A stretch of 64,000 bases of DNA from JBBDYH01 sp040901795 (GTDB lineage Bacteria; Planctomycetota; Planctomycetia; Pirellulales; JALHPA01), in contig JBBDYH010000067.1 of the NCBI GenBank assembly GCA_040901795.1, forward strand, positions 1-64,000. Reading direction: 5' to 3'. The position numbers were made by a program, and so were the translations under genes. This document shows, piece by piece, positions 1-8,465 of this stretch; position 1 is the first letter of the stretch; the number at the start of each line of letters is the position of its first letter. The notes below the pieces were generated by a model. The model was not told where the DNA came from and ran no database searches. It worked only from the letters and a program-made list of their open reading frames with translations.

Positions 1-158
1 GACCGGAGCGGAGGTCAACGAAGTCAATCCCCTCCCACCTGGCTTTTGCCAGCCTCCGTATTCGTTTCTCGGGCAGGGCACGAGGTGCGGCTGGGCGCGA
101 TGCGTCCAACCGCACTTTTTCTTTTGGCAACCTGCGTTACGATAGAGCATCTGACGCG

Positions 159-1268
159 TTGGGTCGGCGTCTGGCCCATTTCTGTTCAAAGTCCTCACGG
201 ATCGGACGCTTGCTCGCTTTCCCACCTTTTCAATCGCATCGGCTCCTTCCTGGCGGACACCTGCAGACGCTGGCCGGAGTGTACCTGGTTGCCCGGCCGC
301 TAACCTATCGGGCGACGCAACATCGTGTCGCAGTCAGCGACGACGACGCGGTGGTGCTGCACGACGACTGTCCGGCTGGATGGCAGGCGGGCGACCGGAC
401 TGCGCTGTTGCTCCACGGCCTGTCCGGCTGCCATGCCAGCCAGTACATGCAGCGGATCGCCACCAAACTGAACAACGCCGGCGTGCGGACGTTTCGCAAA
501 GACCTGCGGGGATGCGGCGCTGGCGCCACGTTAGCCCGACTGCCGTATCACAGCGGACGGAGCGACGATGCGGCGGCCGCAGTGAAGTTCATCGACGAAT
601 TGTGCCCGAGCTCGCCGACGACAATGATCGGCTTTTCGCTGGGGGCCAACATGGCGCTCAAGTTGCTTGGCGAGCTGGGCGAGGCCCGTTGCGGCGGGCT
701 GGATAGCGCGGTCGCGATTTGCCCGCCGGTCGATCTGATGGCTTGCAGCCGGAACCTGGGTCGCTGGTCGAACCGGATCTACGACGCGCACTTTGTCAGC
801 AACCTATGGCGCGGGGCGCGGAACCTGTCCGCGGCAAATGGCGCTGACGAAAGCGAATTGAACGGCTTAGGCCGTTTTCAATTTCCCAGCCGGCGGCCGG
901 GGCGGTTGTATGACTTCGACGACGTTTACACGGCCCCGATTTCCGGTTTTCGCGACGCCGAAGACTATTACCGCACGTGCAGCCCAGGCCAGTTTGTGCC
1001 GGCGATCCGCAAGCCGACGCTCGTGATCGCGGCGGCGGACGATCCGATGATCCCGGCGCGGCTGTTCGAGGGTATTGATTGGCCGCCGTGCGTGCAGTTT
1101 TATCTGGCCGCCGGCGGAGGCCACCTGGGATTCATCGGCCGCCACGGCGTTGACGCCGATTGCCGCTGGATGGACTGGCGCGTGGTGGAGTGGATTGAAG
1201 CGCTGAGCCACGAATGCCACAACCAGGACGTATATCAGCCACAGATGAACACAAATGAACACAGATGA
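159..1268 (+). CDS. YheT-like alpha/beta hydrolase
   Basis: Predicted cytosolic serine hydrolase of the YheT/EMB8 branch of the alpha/beta hydrolase fold; its substrate is not known. The N-terminus holds the family mark GGHLQTL (about residues 32-38). An oxyanion-loop HGLSG lies at 86-90, the nucleophile elbow GFSLG has Ser160, an acid candidate sits in ADDPMIP and the histidine in GGGHLGF. The length of 369 residues is usual for the family. The first 25 residues are not typical and the start may lie further downstream. The last eleven codons run into a dispersed palindromic repeat (1237-1324), so the original stop was probably overwritten. The gene stands alone and precedes the dihydropyrimidinase gene without sign of coupling. 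Confidence 0.85.
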   Translation: MGRRLAHFCSKSSRIGRLLAFPPFQSHRLLPGGHLQTLAGVYLVARPLTYRATQHRVAVSDDDAVVLHDDCPAGWQAGDRTALLLHGLSGCHASQYMQRIATKLNNAGVRTFRKDLRGCGAGATLARLPYHSGRSDDAAAAVKFIDELCPSSPTTMIGFSLGANMALKLLGELGEARCGGLDSAVAICPPVDLMACSRNLGRWSNRIYDAHFVSNLWRGARNLSAANGADESELNGLGRFQFPSRRPGRLYDFDDVYTAPISGFRDAEDYYRTCSPGQFVPAIRKPTLVIAAADDPMIPARLFEGIDWPPCVQFYLAAGGGHLGFIGRHGVDADCRWMDWRVVEWIEALSHECHNQDVYQPQMNTNEHR

Positions 1269-1324
1269 GGAACGCACTCGAAGCAGTGCCAGAAATCTGT
1301 GTTCATCAGTGTTCATCTGTGGCT
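1237..1324. repeat. 30-bp inverted repeat of the CACAGATGAACAC type
   Basis: The arms 1237-1266 and 1295-1324 match at 28 of 30 positions around a 28-base loop. The unit CACAGATGAACAC is repeated inside each arm. The left arm supplies the last codons of the hydrolase gene. A transcript through it would fold into a long hairpin, so it may also act as a terminator. I recall similar units as common dispersed repeats in planctomycete genomes. Confidence 0.8.
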
Positions 1325-1352
1325 AATTCCCTAAGTTCCCCGTGACGGCGGT

Positions 1353-2735
1353 ATGGCGCTCTTGATTAAGAACGGCGAGGTCGTTACGGAGACCGAGCAA
1401 CTCGCGGCCGATGTGCTTTGCGAAGGCGAAACAATTACGGCGATTGGACAGAATCTGCGGCCGCCTCCTGGGACGGAGACGATCGACGCCGCCGGCAAGC
1501 TGGTGTTTCCCGGTTTCATCGACCCGCACGTACACATTTATCTCCCCTTCATGGGGACATACGCCAAGGATACCTGGGAATCGGCGAGCCGTGCGGCGCT
1601 GGTTGGCGGGACGACGACCTTGATCGAGATGATCTGTCCCGCGCGATCGCAGCAGCCGCTGGCGGCGTTTGAGCTGTGGCGATCGAAAACCGAGGGGCGA
1701 TCCGCCTGCGACTACTCGTTCCATATGGGCGTGACACGGTTCGACGAAGATACCGCATCGCAATTGCGCGAGATTGTGAATGCCGGCATCGCGTCCTTCA
1801 AAGTCTTCCTGGCCTACAAGGACGCCTTCGCGCTCGACGACGCTGAGCTGTTTCAGACGTTGTCGCTCGCCAAAGAGCTGGGCGTCATTGTCACCGCTCA
1901 TTGCGAAAACGCCGCACTGGTCGATGCAATGCAGCGGCGACTGCTCGCCGCCGGCAAAACAGGGCCAGAGTGGCATGAGCCTTCACGGCCAACCGTGGTG
2001 GAATCGCTTGGCGTGCATTATCTTACGACGTTCGCCGAGTTGACTGGCGCGCACGTTTACGTGGTTCACACGAGTTGCCGAGAAGCATTACGTGAGGCAA
2101 ACCAGGCGCGAACGCGCGGCGTGTGTGTGTGGGTCGAAGCACTGATCCAACATCTCTTGCTCGACAAGACGTATGCGGAGCGACCGCACTTCGAGGGGTC
2201 CAAGTACGTCATGTCGCCCCCGCTGCGAGAGTCAGAGAATCACAACGAGCTTTGGTCAGCGCTTAGAACCGGCGAGATGAGCACCGTGGCGTCCGATCAT
2301 GCGCCGTTTGACTTTCGCGGACAGAAGGACTTGGGCCGCGATGACTTTACGAAGATTCCTAACGGCATCCCGGCGCTCGAAGACCGCGTCAACCTGCTTT
2401 ACACCTATGGGGTTCGTCGCGGGAAGTTGGAATTGACCCGATTCGTCGACTTGGCGAGCACGCAGGCAGCCAAGATCTTTGGGCTCTACCCGCGCAAGGG
2501 GACGATTGCTGTGGGGAGTGATGCCGATCTGGTGGTCTACAATCCCGCGTATCGGGGCCAAATCTCCGCGAAGACGCAGCACATGAACGTGGACTACAAC
2601 GCCTTCGAAGGCTGGCCAATCGAGGGACGGCCTCATGTGGTGACCGTCCGCGGCGAAGTACAGGTCCGAGAAGGCCAATTCGTGGGTACGATGGGACGCG
2701 GACAGATGCTTCGCCGCGAGCTGACGCACTTTTGA
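1353..2735 (+). CDS. hydA: Dihydropyrimidinase (D-hydantoinase)
   Basis: A cyclic amidohydrolase that opens dihydrouracil or dihydrothymine to the N-carbamoyl-beta-amino acid, the second step of reductive pyrimidine catabolism. All binuclear metal ligands are visible: DPHVH (His59, His61), the lysine to be carboxylated in SFKVFLAYK (Lys150), His183 in TAHCEN, His239 in VVHTSC and Asp315 in SDHAPF. The 460 residues match the family. SDHAPF also occurs in dihydroorotases and allantoinases, so the substrate rests mainly on context: genes for the first and third steps of the same pathway follow on the other strand. The gene is convergent with the dehydrogenase gene, so the three are not one operon. 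Confidence 0.85.
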   Translation: MALLIKNGEVVTETEQLAADVLCEGETITAIGQNLRPPPGTETIDAAGKLVFPGFIDPHVHIYLPFMGTYAKDTWESASRAALVGGTTTLIEMICPARSQQPLAAFELWRSKTEGRSACDYSFHMGVTRFDEDTASQLREIVNAGIASFKVFLAYKDAFALDDAELFQTLSLAKELGVIVTAHCENAALVDAMQRRLLAAGKTGPEWHEPSRPTVVESLGVHYLTTFAELTGAHVYVVHTSCREALREANQARTRGVCVWVEALIQHLLLDKTYAERPHFEGSKYVMSPPLRESENHNELWSALRTGEMSTVASDHAPFDFRGQKDLGRDDFTKIPNGIPALEDRVNLLYTYGVRRGKLELTRFVDLASTQAAKIFGLYPRKGTIAVGSDADLVVYNPAYRGQISAKTQHMNVDYNAFEGWPIEGRPHVVTVRGEVQVREGQFVGTMGRGQMLRRELTHF

Positions 2736-2742
2736 CGCAAAT

Positions 2743-2772
2743 ACGAAGGACAAATTACGAAGGACGAACGAC
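2743..2772. repeat. ACGAAGGACGAA-type simple repeat
   Basis: A short tract built from the unit ACGAAGGAC fills the gap between two convergent genes. Related tracts occur near 9531, 17235-17263 and 21560, always between genes. Confidence 0.55.
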
Positions 2773-2811
2773 AAAAAAAGGAAGCGCGGATTCGTACTTT
2801 GTACTTCGCAC

Positions 2812-3975
2812 TTAGTCGCCCGCCAACGCATCGGTCTGTTGGACAAACTCGTCGGCCGTCCATTCATGGTCCGCCACAATCACCGGACGTGCAATACTCA
2901 CCTCTTTCGTGACGGCCGCGCGGCTGGCAATTTCTCGGCGAACCTTTTCCTTCGCCTCGCCGCGCAGCCGCACCAGCTCCGAATGCGACGTGAAGAACTG
3001 CAAGCTGTAGCCGCGGAAGTCCTCGATCGTTTCGAATCCGTGGCGCTCCATGAACGCCAACAGCTCGTCGCACATCGGCCCCACGATCTCGTATCCTGAC
3101 TTCATTACGCCGGTGCAGACTTGCACCGTGTCACAACCGAGCAACAGAAACTGCGCCGCATCGCCGCCGGTCTCAATACCACCGATACCGCTCAGAGTGC
3201 GCCCAGGGAATCCATCCCGAATCACAGCCGCGATCTCCATGCACATCGCCAGCGCGATCGGCCGGATCGCCGTACACGAATATCCCCCTGGCGTGCTGAA
3301 CCCCTCGACCGTCGGCTCCGGCCGCAGCGTGTCGAGGTTCACGCCCATTACGCTGCGGATCGTATTGATCGCGCTGACGCCTTGGCAACCAGCGCGAAAC
3401 GCCGCCCGGGCGGGCTCCTCCACGCGCGTCACATTGGGCGTCAGCTTCACCCACACTGGCACGCGGGCCACATCCATCACCCAGCGGCAGACCTCTTCGA
3501 GGATCGCCGGATCCTCGCCCATCGCCGAGCCCATCTTCCGCTCCGGCAACCCGTGCGGGCACGACATGTTGAGCTCCAGCGCATCGACGCCCGTCTCCTG
3601 GCAGCGCGCGACGATCTCGGCCCAGGCGTCGCGGCGATACTCCTCCATGATCGAGGCGATGAGCACGCGGTCCGGGTAGCGGTCTTTCAAGCGCTTGAAC
3701 TCATCGAGCCACGTCTCAAACGGGCGGTCGCTGATCAGCTCGATGTTTTCCCAACCGTAAACCTCCTCAGTGTCCTTCGCGCGCAGCCGGGCATACCGCG
3801 GCTGGACGTTGACGATCTTTGAAGCGTCGAGGCACACCGTCTTGCACACCACCGCGCCCCAGCCTTCGTCGAAGGCGCGGCCGATCACGCTGGCGTTCGT
3901 CCCCGGCGGTCCGGAGGCGATGACGAACGGGTTTGGCAGGCGGAGGCCGTTGACTGTGAGTTTGAGACTAGCCAT
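2812..3975 (-). CDS. preA: Dihydropyrimidine dehydrogenase, PreA-type catalytic subunit
   Basis: A flavin-dependent TIM-barrel enzyme of the dihydroorotate/dihydropyrimidine dehydrogenase class, which would reduce uracil or thymine to the 5,6-dihydro form. The start has the usual FMN-barrel N-terminus (NPFVIASGPPG), and the active-site loop NMSCPHG carries Cys139 as the general acid. The phosphate-binding end is seen in SGIGGIETGGDAA. E. coli PreA is about 411 residues and ends in a ferredoxin-like domain with two CxxCxxC clusters. This protein is 387 residues and shows no such cysteine motif at its C-terminus, so electron delivery must differ. No PreT-like gene lies in the window. Upstream on the same strand are hicA-hicB and the amidase of the same pathway. 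Confidence 0.85.
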   Translation of the reverse strand: MASLKLTVNGLRLPNPFVIASGPPGTNASVIGRAFDEGWGAVVCKTVCLDASKIVNVQPRYARLRAKDTEEVYGWENIELISDRPFETWLDEFKRLKDRYPDRVLIASIMEEYRRDAWAEIVARCQETGVDALELNMSCPHGLPERKMGSAMGEDPAILEEVCRWVMDVARVPVWVKLTPNVTRVEEPARAAFRAGCQGVSAINTIRSVMGVNLDTLRPEPTVEGFSTPGGYSCTAIRPIALAMCMEIAAVIRDGFPGRTLSGIGGIETGGDAAQFLLLGCDTVQVCTGVMKSGYEIVGPMCDELLAFMERHGFETIEDFRGYSLQFFTSHSELVRLRGEAKEKVRREIASRAAVTKEVSIARPVIVADHEWTADEFVQQTDALAGD

Positions 3976-4003
3976 GAATTAGCCCCTTGCACGTATTCAG
4001 TTC

Positions 4004-4240
4004 TTAGGCGACTGTTGCAGAAACGTAGTCCGCGGTTGTTGACGGTTCGGGAATGGGAAGCCCGGTCGCGCGCATTCCCTCTAAGTGAAAGTCGATCGCC
4101 TCCTGAATCATCACTTTCAATTCGTCGATTGTATCTCCACAGGAGACGCAACCTGGCAAATCAGGCGCATAGGCGCTATAGCTACCGTCAGCGGCCCGTT
4201 CAATGACGATCAAGTACTTCGGCGTGGTGGCGCTACTCAT
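4004..4240 (-). CDS. hicB: HicB-family antitoxin
   Basis: A 78-residue protein with the HicB fold: a beta-strand start (YLIVIERAADGSYSAYAPD) followed by LPGCVSCGDT and the helix EAIDFHLEGM. HicB proteins bind and inhibit the HicA RNase and often repress their own operon. No clear C-terminal DNA-binding segment is seen, so autoregulation is uncertain. It begins four bases inside the end of hicA (ATGA overlap), which indicates translational coupling, with the toxin first. Confidence 0.88.
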   Translation of the reverse strand: MSSATTPKYLIVIERAADGSYSAYAPDLPGCVSCGDTIDELKVMIQEAIDFHLEGMRATGLPIPEPSTTADYVSATVA

Positions 4241-4428
4241 TTCAGGCCTGCCTGCTTCAAAACGCTGTTTAGGGTCCCTGGTGGAACTTCCTTCGCGAGC
4301 TTACCGCCGGCAGGCACGGTGACCTTGCCCGGCCGACTTGGATGACTGAACTGTAAGTGGCTGCCGCGAATCGACTCTTGCACCCAGCCCGCCGCTTCAA
4401 TTTGTTTGATCAGGTCTCGATAATTCAC
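4237..4428 (-). CDS. hicA: HicA-family mRNA interferase toxin
   Basis: A 63-residue double-stranded RNA-binding-fold toxin. The catalytic histidine lies in IRGSHLQF (His24), followed by the typical basic strand and the VPAGGKLAKEVPPGTL loop. It would cut mRNA in a ribosome-independent way when free of HicB. The start is GTG. The pair sits between the dihydropyrimidine dehydrogenase gene and the amidase gene of the same strand and separates two genes of one pathway, which suggests insertion. Confidence 0.88.
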   Translation of the reverse strand: MNYRDLIKQIEAAGWVQESIRGSHLQFSHPSRPGKVTVPAGGKLAKEVPPGTLNSVLKQAGLK

Positions 4429-4512
4429 TCTTTCCAGTCCCCTGGAGAAGGTGATCGCAATCCAATTCTACAACGCAACGATCGGTAGCAAGTCGTTCAA
4501 ACCTCGAAGGGC

Positions 4513-5382
4513 CTATAGCCGCCCAATCTCCCCATACGTCTCCGGTCGCCGGTCCCGATAAAACTGCCACACCTGGCGTACCTCGCGGATCATGTCCAGA
4601 TCAAGATCCGCGACCACGATGTCATCGGTCGAGCGAGCGCCCTCGGCGACGATCTTGCCGCGCGGGTCGCAGAAGTAGCTCTGCCCGTAGAACTCGCCAA
4701 TCCGCCAAGGTTCTTCGTAGCCGGGGCGGTTGATCGCGCCCACAAAATAGCCATTCGCCACGGCGTGGGCCGGCTGCTCCAGCTTCCAAAGGTATTCCGA
4801 TAAGCCGGCAACGGTCGCCGAGGGATTGAAAACGATCTCCGCGCCATTCAATCCCAAGCAGCGAGCCCCCTCAGGAAAGTGCCGGTCGTAGCACAGATAC
4901 ACGCCGACTTTGCCGACGCGCGTATCGAACACCGGATAGCCCAGGTTGCCGTGGCGGAAATAAAACTTTTCCCAGAAGCCGGGCTCCAGGTGCGGCAGAT
5001 GCGTCTTACGGTACTTGCCCAAGTACGCGCCGTCGGCGTCGATCACTGCGGCGGTGTTGTAATACACTCCGGTGATTTCTTCTTCGGCCAACGGGACGAC
5101 CAGCACAATGCCGTGCCGCCTGGCGAGGTCCTGCATCAACCGCACAGTCGGCCCCTCCGGAACAGGTTCAGCCATGTCGTACCACCGGGCGTCCTGAACG
5201 GCCGGGAAATACGGGGCGAAGAATAGCTCCTGAAGCGAGACTACCTGGGCGCCGCGCTCGGCCGCCCGGTGAATGAGCGCAACATGCTTCTCGATCATCG
5301 CCTGCTTAATCTTGTCGAGCGGCGACGTCGTTGGCTCACACAGCGTAGCTTGGACCAAGGCGGCACGAACAATGCGAGGCAT
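4513..5382 (-). CDS. Carbon-nitrogen hydrolase, beta-ureidopropionase type
   Basis: A nitrilase-superfamily amidase with the Glu-Lys-Cys triad visible in QELFFAPY, KYRKTHLP and LCYDRHFPE. It closely resembles N-carbamoylputrescine amidases and beta-ureidopropionases. With genes for a dihydropyrimidine dehydrogenase and a dihydropyrimidinase nearby, the third step of reductive pyrimidine catabolism (N-carbamoyl-beta-alanine to beta-alanine, ammonia and CO2) is the likeliest role. N-carbamoylputrescine hydrolysis remains possible. The ATG at 5382 is preferred to the GTG four codons upstream because a GGAG lies just ahead of it. Confidence 0.82.
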   Translation of the reverse strand: MPRIVRAALVQATLCEPTTSPLDKIKQAMIEKHVALIHRAAERGAQVVSLQELFFAPYFPAVQDARWYDMAEPVPEGPTVRLMQDLARRHGIVLVVPLAEEEITGVYYNTAAVIDADGAYLGKYRKTHLPHLEPGFWEKFYFRHGNLGYPVFDTRVGKVGVYLCYDRHFPEGARCLGLNGAEIVFNPSATVAGLSEYLWKLEQPAHAVANGYFVGAINRPGYEEPWRIGEFYGQSYFCDPRGKIVAEGARSTDDIVVADLDLDMIREVRQVWQFYRDRRPETYGEIGRL

Positions 5383-5536
5383 GCGTAACTCCACAGAACC
5401 TATGCGTCACCTCTATAATAAAGCGCTTGCAAGATACGGCCATAGCGCCTGGGCCCTGAACACGGCATGCTCAGTGCCGATATATTGCAGATTTAGACGA
5501 GTTGTCGCCAGGTCGCTCTTCACCCCCAATTCACGT

Positions 5537-6694
5537 ATGTCGAACGCCGCTCGCAGCCAGGAGGGCCCTTCGCTTGCCGGCGTCCGCGTTGCGCTGGTGG
5601 GCCGGCTCAGCGGCATGTCTCGACGCGACGCCCAGCGCCTGATCAGGCAACACGGCGGAGTGGCGCTCGACAAGGCCGATGCGACGGTACATCTGCTCGT
5701 CGTCGCCGACGACTGCGCGGCGGATTCCGCTTCGTCGAAGCGATTTGCTCTGCAACACGTTTCGCTCAATGAACCGACTCGTGCCGCGATTGCTCGCGGC
5801 GACGTGAAAGTAGTCAGCGAATCCGAGCTTTGGCAGCGGCTCGGCCTCGTAGACGAGCAGCGCGACGTTCAGCGGCTCTATACGCCGGCCATGCTGGCCA
5901 ACCTGCTCAAGGTCGACGTGGCCATCGTCCGCCGCTGGCAGCGCCGCGGATTGATCCAACCCACGCGGACGGTGCGCCGTTTGGCGTATTTCGACTTCGA
6001 GCAGGTGCTCGTCACTCGACGGCTGGCGGCGTTGCTCGCGGCGGGTGTTTCGCCGGCGGCGCTCGAGCGGCGATTTGTTGCACCACGCGGTCAGCAGTGG
6101 TTTTCGTTCGCCAGTGAAGCGGACGGAGAACGGCGATCTGCTGCCAGCGCTTCTGCTGACGCTGCCGAGCACGGTGAGATCTTGTCGCTGACCGGTCCAG
6201 CGGGCGGAGCTGCTCCGTCGCCCGGAGCGCTGGTGCAAATGGCCGAGGAATTGGAAGAACAAGGGGAACTGGCTGCCGCAGCCGACGTTTACCGCGCGGC
6301 TTTGGCGGCCGGTGGACCAAATGCCGACCTCGCTTTCGCGCTGGCCGAACTGTTCTATCGGTTGGGTGATCTTTCGGCGGCGCGCGAGCGATACTTCATG
6401 GCGATCGAATTCGATGAGAACTTCGTCGAAGCGCGGGTGAACCTCGGCTGCCTGTTCGCCGAACAAGGCCGACTGGACATGGCGGCCGCCGCCTTCGAGG
6501 GTGCGCTGCGATATCATACAGACTATGCCGACGCTCATTATCATCTGGCGAAAACACTATCTGAACTCGGGCGGCGCGACGAGGCGCTGACTCACTGGGA
6601 GGCGTTTTTGCGGTTTGCGCCGGACAGTCCCTGGGCAGCGGAGGTGCGGCTTCTCGTGGCGATTGCCGATCGCGACGTAACTGGAGCTACCTAA
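5537..6694 (+). CDS. BRCT-MerR-TPR multidomain regulator
   Basis: A 385-residue protein with three parts. Residues about 11-105 look like a BRCT domain (VRVALVGRLSGMSRRDAQ, then a QHGG turn). Residues about 113-180 look like a MerR-type winged helix (YTPAMLANLLKVDVAIVRRW, then RRGLIQPT). The C-terminal 150 residues hold three or four tetratricopeptide repeats. BRCT domains bind DNA ends or phosphopeptides, MerR helices bind DNA and TPRs bind proteins, so a DNA-linked adaptor or regulator is likely, but its target is unknown. The open frame reaches back to 5273 inside the divergent amidase gene; ATG 5537 is chosen because the homologous part begins just after it. Confidence 0.75.
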   Translation: MSNAARSQEGPSLAGVRVALVGRLSGMSRRDAQRLIRQHGGVALDKADATVHLLVVADDCAADSASSKRFALQHVSLNEPTRAAIARGDVKVVSESELWQRLGLVDEQRDVQRLYTPAMLANLLKVDVAIVRRWQRRGLIQPTRTVRRLAYFDFEQVLVTRRLAALLAAGVSPAALERRFVAPRGQQWFSFASEADGERRSAASASADAAEHGEILSLTGPAGGAAPSPGALVQMAEELEEQGELAAAADVYRAALAAGGPNADLAFALAELFYRLGDLSAARERYFMAIEFDENFVEARVNLGCLFAEQGRLDMAAAAFEGALRYHTDYADAHYHLAKTLSELGRRDEALTHWEAFLRFAPDSPWAAEVRLLVAIADRDVTGAT

Positions 6695-6812
6695 TAACCT
6701 TCGCGGCCATTGTGCCGCAACGAGTTAAACGACAAAGAGTTGCAGCAGACGACTGAACGGCCCAGGTCGCGCTACTTTGCAGTCCTGAGCGAATCGCTTA
6801 TCTTGGCGGCAT

Positions 6813-8297
6813 ATGAGTGAGATTCTCTTTTATTATCACGGCGTCGATCCGACGACGTGGGCGTATCTGTCGTCGCTGTTGACGATCGCCTTGTTCTTCA
6901 AGTTCAGCCGCGTGTGGAGCGTGCGCAACGTGGACTTGATTGGCTTGATCCTGTTGGCGCCCGGTCTCTTGTGTGTCGAGTACGGCGCGTATTTCGAGCG
7001 GCTCGACACCAACAACGACGGCCAGATCACCCGCAACGAGGTTCCCGAACGCCAGCGCGAGCGATTCGCCGGCTTCTTTAGCCGCATGGACCGGGATGGC
7101 GATCAGGTCATCACCCGGGGCGCGCTCGACGCTGCCAAGCAGGTCGGCTACATCTGGCTATTCTGCACGGCCGGTTTCTTTCTGATCCGCTTGCTGCTCG
7201 ATCCGCTGATGGTCCGCCGGCCGCTGTTGGAGCCCAACCTTTCGGCCGGAGGACTAACGTTCCTCGGTGTTTCGCTGCTCGTCTTCTTGATGGCGAACGT
7301 CGTGACCAATCAGCCGGACATTGACGACCTCGCCGCCGCGTCGTCAGCCAGCACCGAGGAAGAGGCGCAGGATGTTGCCGAAGGCGAGCAATCGTCGGAT
7401 GAGCGGTTTGCCACGCGGGGCCCCGGCTACGCGCTGTTACAGGTGATTCCCAATATCTCCACGCGGATTTTTGTGCGCCAAGGCGATGCCGTGGCTAGCG
7501 CCGATGGAGTACAGCAAGACCTGCAGCGCGTCGCTACGGCGCGGACCATGGCGATCCTTTCGCACCTGGCGATCGTGCTGGGCATGGTGCTTATCGGCTA
7601 TCGGCACTTCGACAACATCAAGACCGGCATCGCCGCGGGCGTGCTCTACCTGATGCTGCCGTATACCGCGATCATGACCGGTCGCGTGACACATGTTCTG
7701 CCCGCCGCGCTGTTGGTCTGGGCGGTTGCCGCCTATCGCCGCCCGCTCATCTCGGGAATGCTGATGGGCCTGGCCATCGGCACCAGTTATTACCCGCTGT
7801 TCCTGTTGCCGTTGTGGGTGGCGTTCTATTTTCAGCGGGGCCTGGTGCGGTTTAGCGCTGGTGTGATCAGCATGCTGGCGGTGCTGACGGGTGTCTTGGC
7901 GCTCAACGCCGCGAACACGGAGGAGTTTGTGACGCAGGTGCAATACATGTTCGGGTTTATCTTTCCCACGCGCGACCCGCAGGGCTTTTGGGGACTGGAG
8001 TTCAACGATCCGGTGTATCGCATTCCGGTGCTGGCGGCGTTTGTAGCGATGTGTGGCACGCTGGCGATCTGGCCCGCGCAGAAGAACCTGGGAACGCTGT
8101 TGAGCTGCTCCGCCGCGGTAATGCTCGGTACGCAGTTCTGGAACGCCTACGGCGGCCTCTACATGGCCTGGTACTTGCCGCTGTTGCTGTTGACGATCTT
8201 CCGCCCGAACCTCGAGGACCGCGTCGCGCTCTCGGTCCTGGGCGAGTGGCGACCGAAGCGGCGGCTGCGGATCGTACCCGTCGGCCGGGCGGCCTAG
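6813..8297 (+). CDS. Polytopic membrane protein with EF-hand segment
   Basis: A 494-residue protein with several hydrophobic helices. Between the second and third lie two calcium-loop motifs. The first, DTNNDGQITRNE (residues 65-76), fits the EF-hand consensus fully. The second, DRDGDQVITRGA (93-104), lacks the acidic residue at position 12. A long acidic segment (about residues 170-200) separates the N-terminal unit from eight or so C-terminal helices. I do not recognise the family and give no transport substrate. The C-terminus is arginine-rich and should lie in the cytosol. It stands alone. Confidence 0.7.
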   Translation: MSEILFYYHGVDPTTWAYLSSLLTIALFFKFSRVWSVRNVDLIGLILLAPGLLCVEYGAYFERLDTNNDGQITRNEVPERQRERFAGFFSRMDRDGDQVITRGALDAAKQVGYIWLFCTAGFFLIRLLLDPLMVRRPLLEPNLSAGGLTFLGVSLLVFLMANVVTNQPDIDDLAAASSASTEEEAQDVAEGEQSSDERFATRGPGYALLQVIPNISTRIFVRQGDAVASADGVQQDLQRVATARTMAILSHLAIVLGMVLIGYRHFDNIKTGIAAGVLYLMLPYTAIMTGRVTHVLPAALLVWAVAAYRRPLISGMLMGLAIGTSYYPLFLLPLWVAFYFQRGLVRFSAGVISMLAVLTGVLALNAANTEEFVTQVQYMFGFIFPTRDPQGFWGLEFNDPVYRIPVLAAFVAMCGTLAIWPAQKNLGTLLSCSAAVMLGTQFWNAYGGLYMAWYLPLLLLTIFRPNLEDRVALSVLGEWRPKRRLRIVPVGRAA

Positions 8298-8465
8298 CGT
8301 TGTCTCTAGTGGGGCAGTTTTTTCTCTTTTTTGTACCGCGGAAATTTCGCTGCGCATTACTTACACTTTGGCTCAAAAAGTCGAGGCGTTCTACGGGGTG
8401 TGAGTTGGCGAAAGGCAAGGTCATGTTCGGGTTTGCTGCGATTGGGGAACCTGCGGTGTGCGCGA

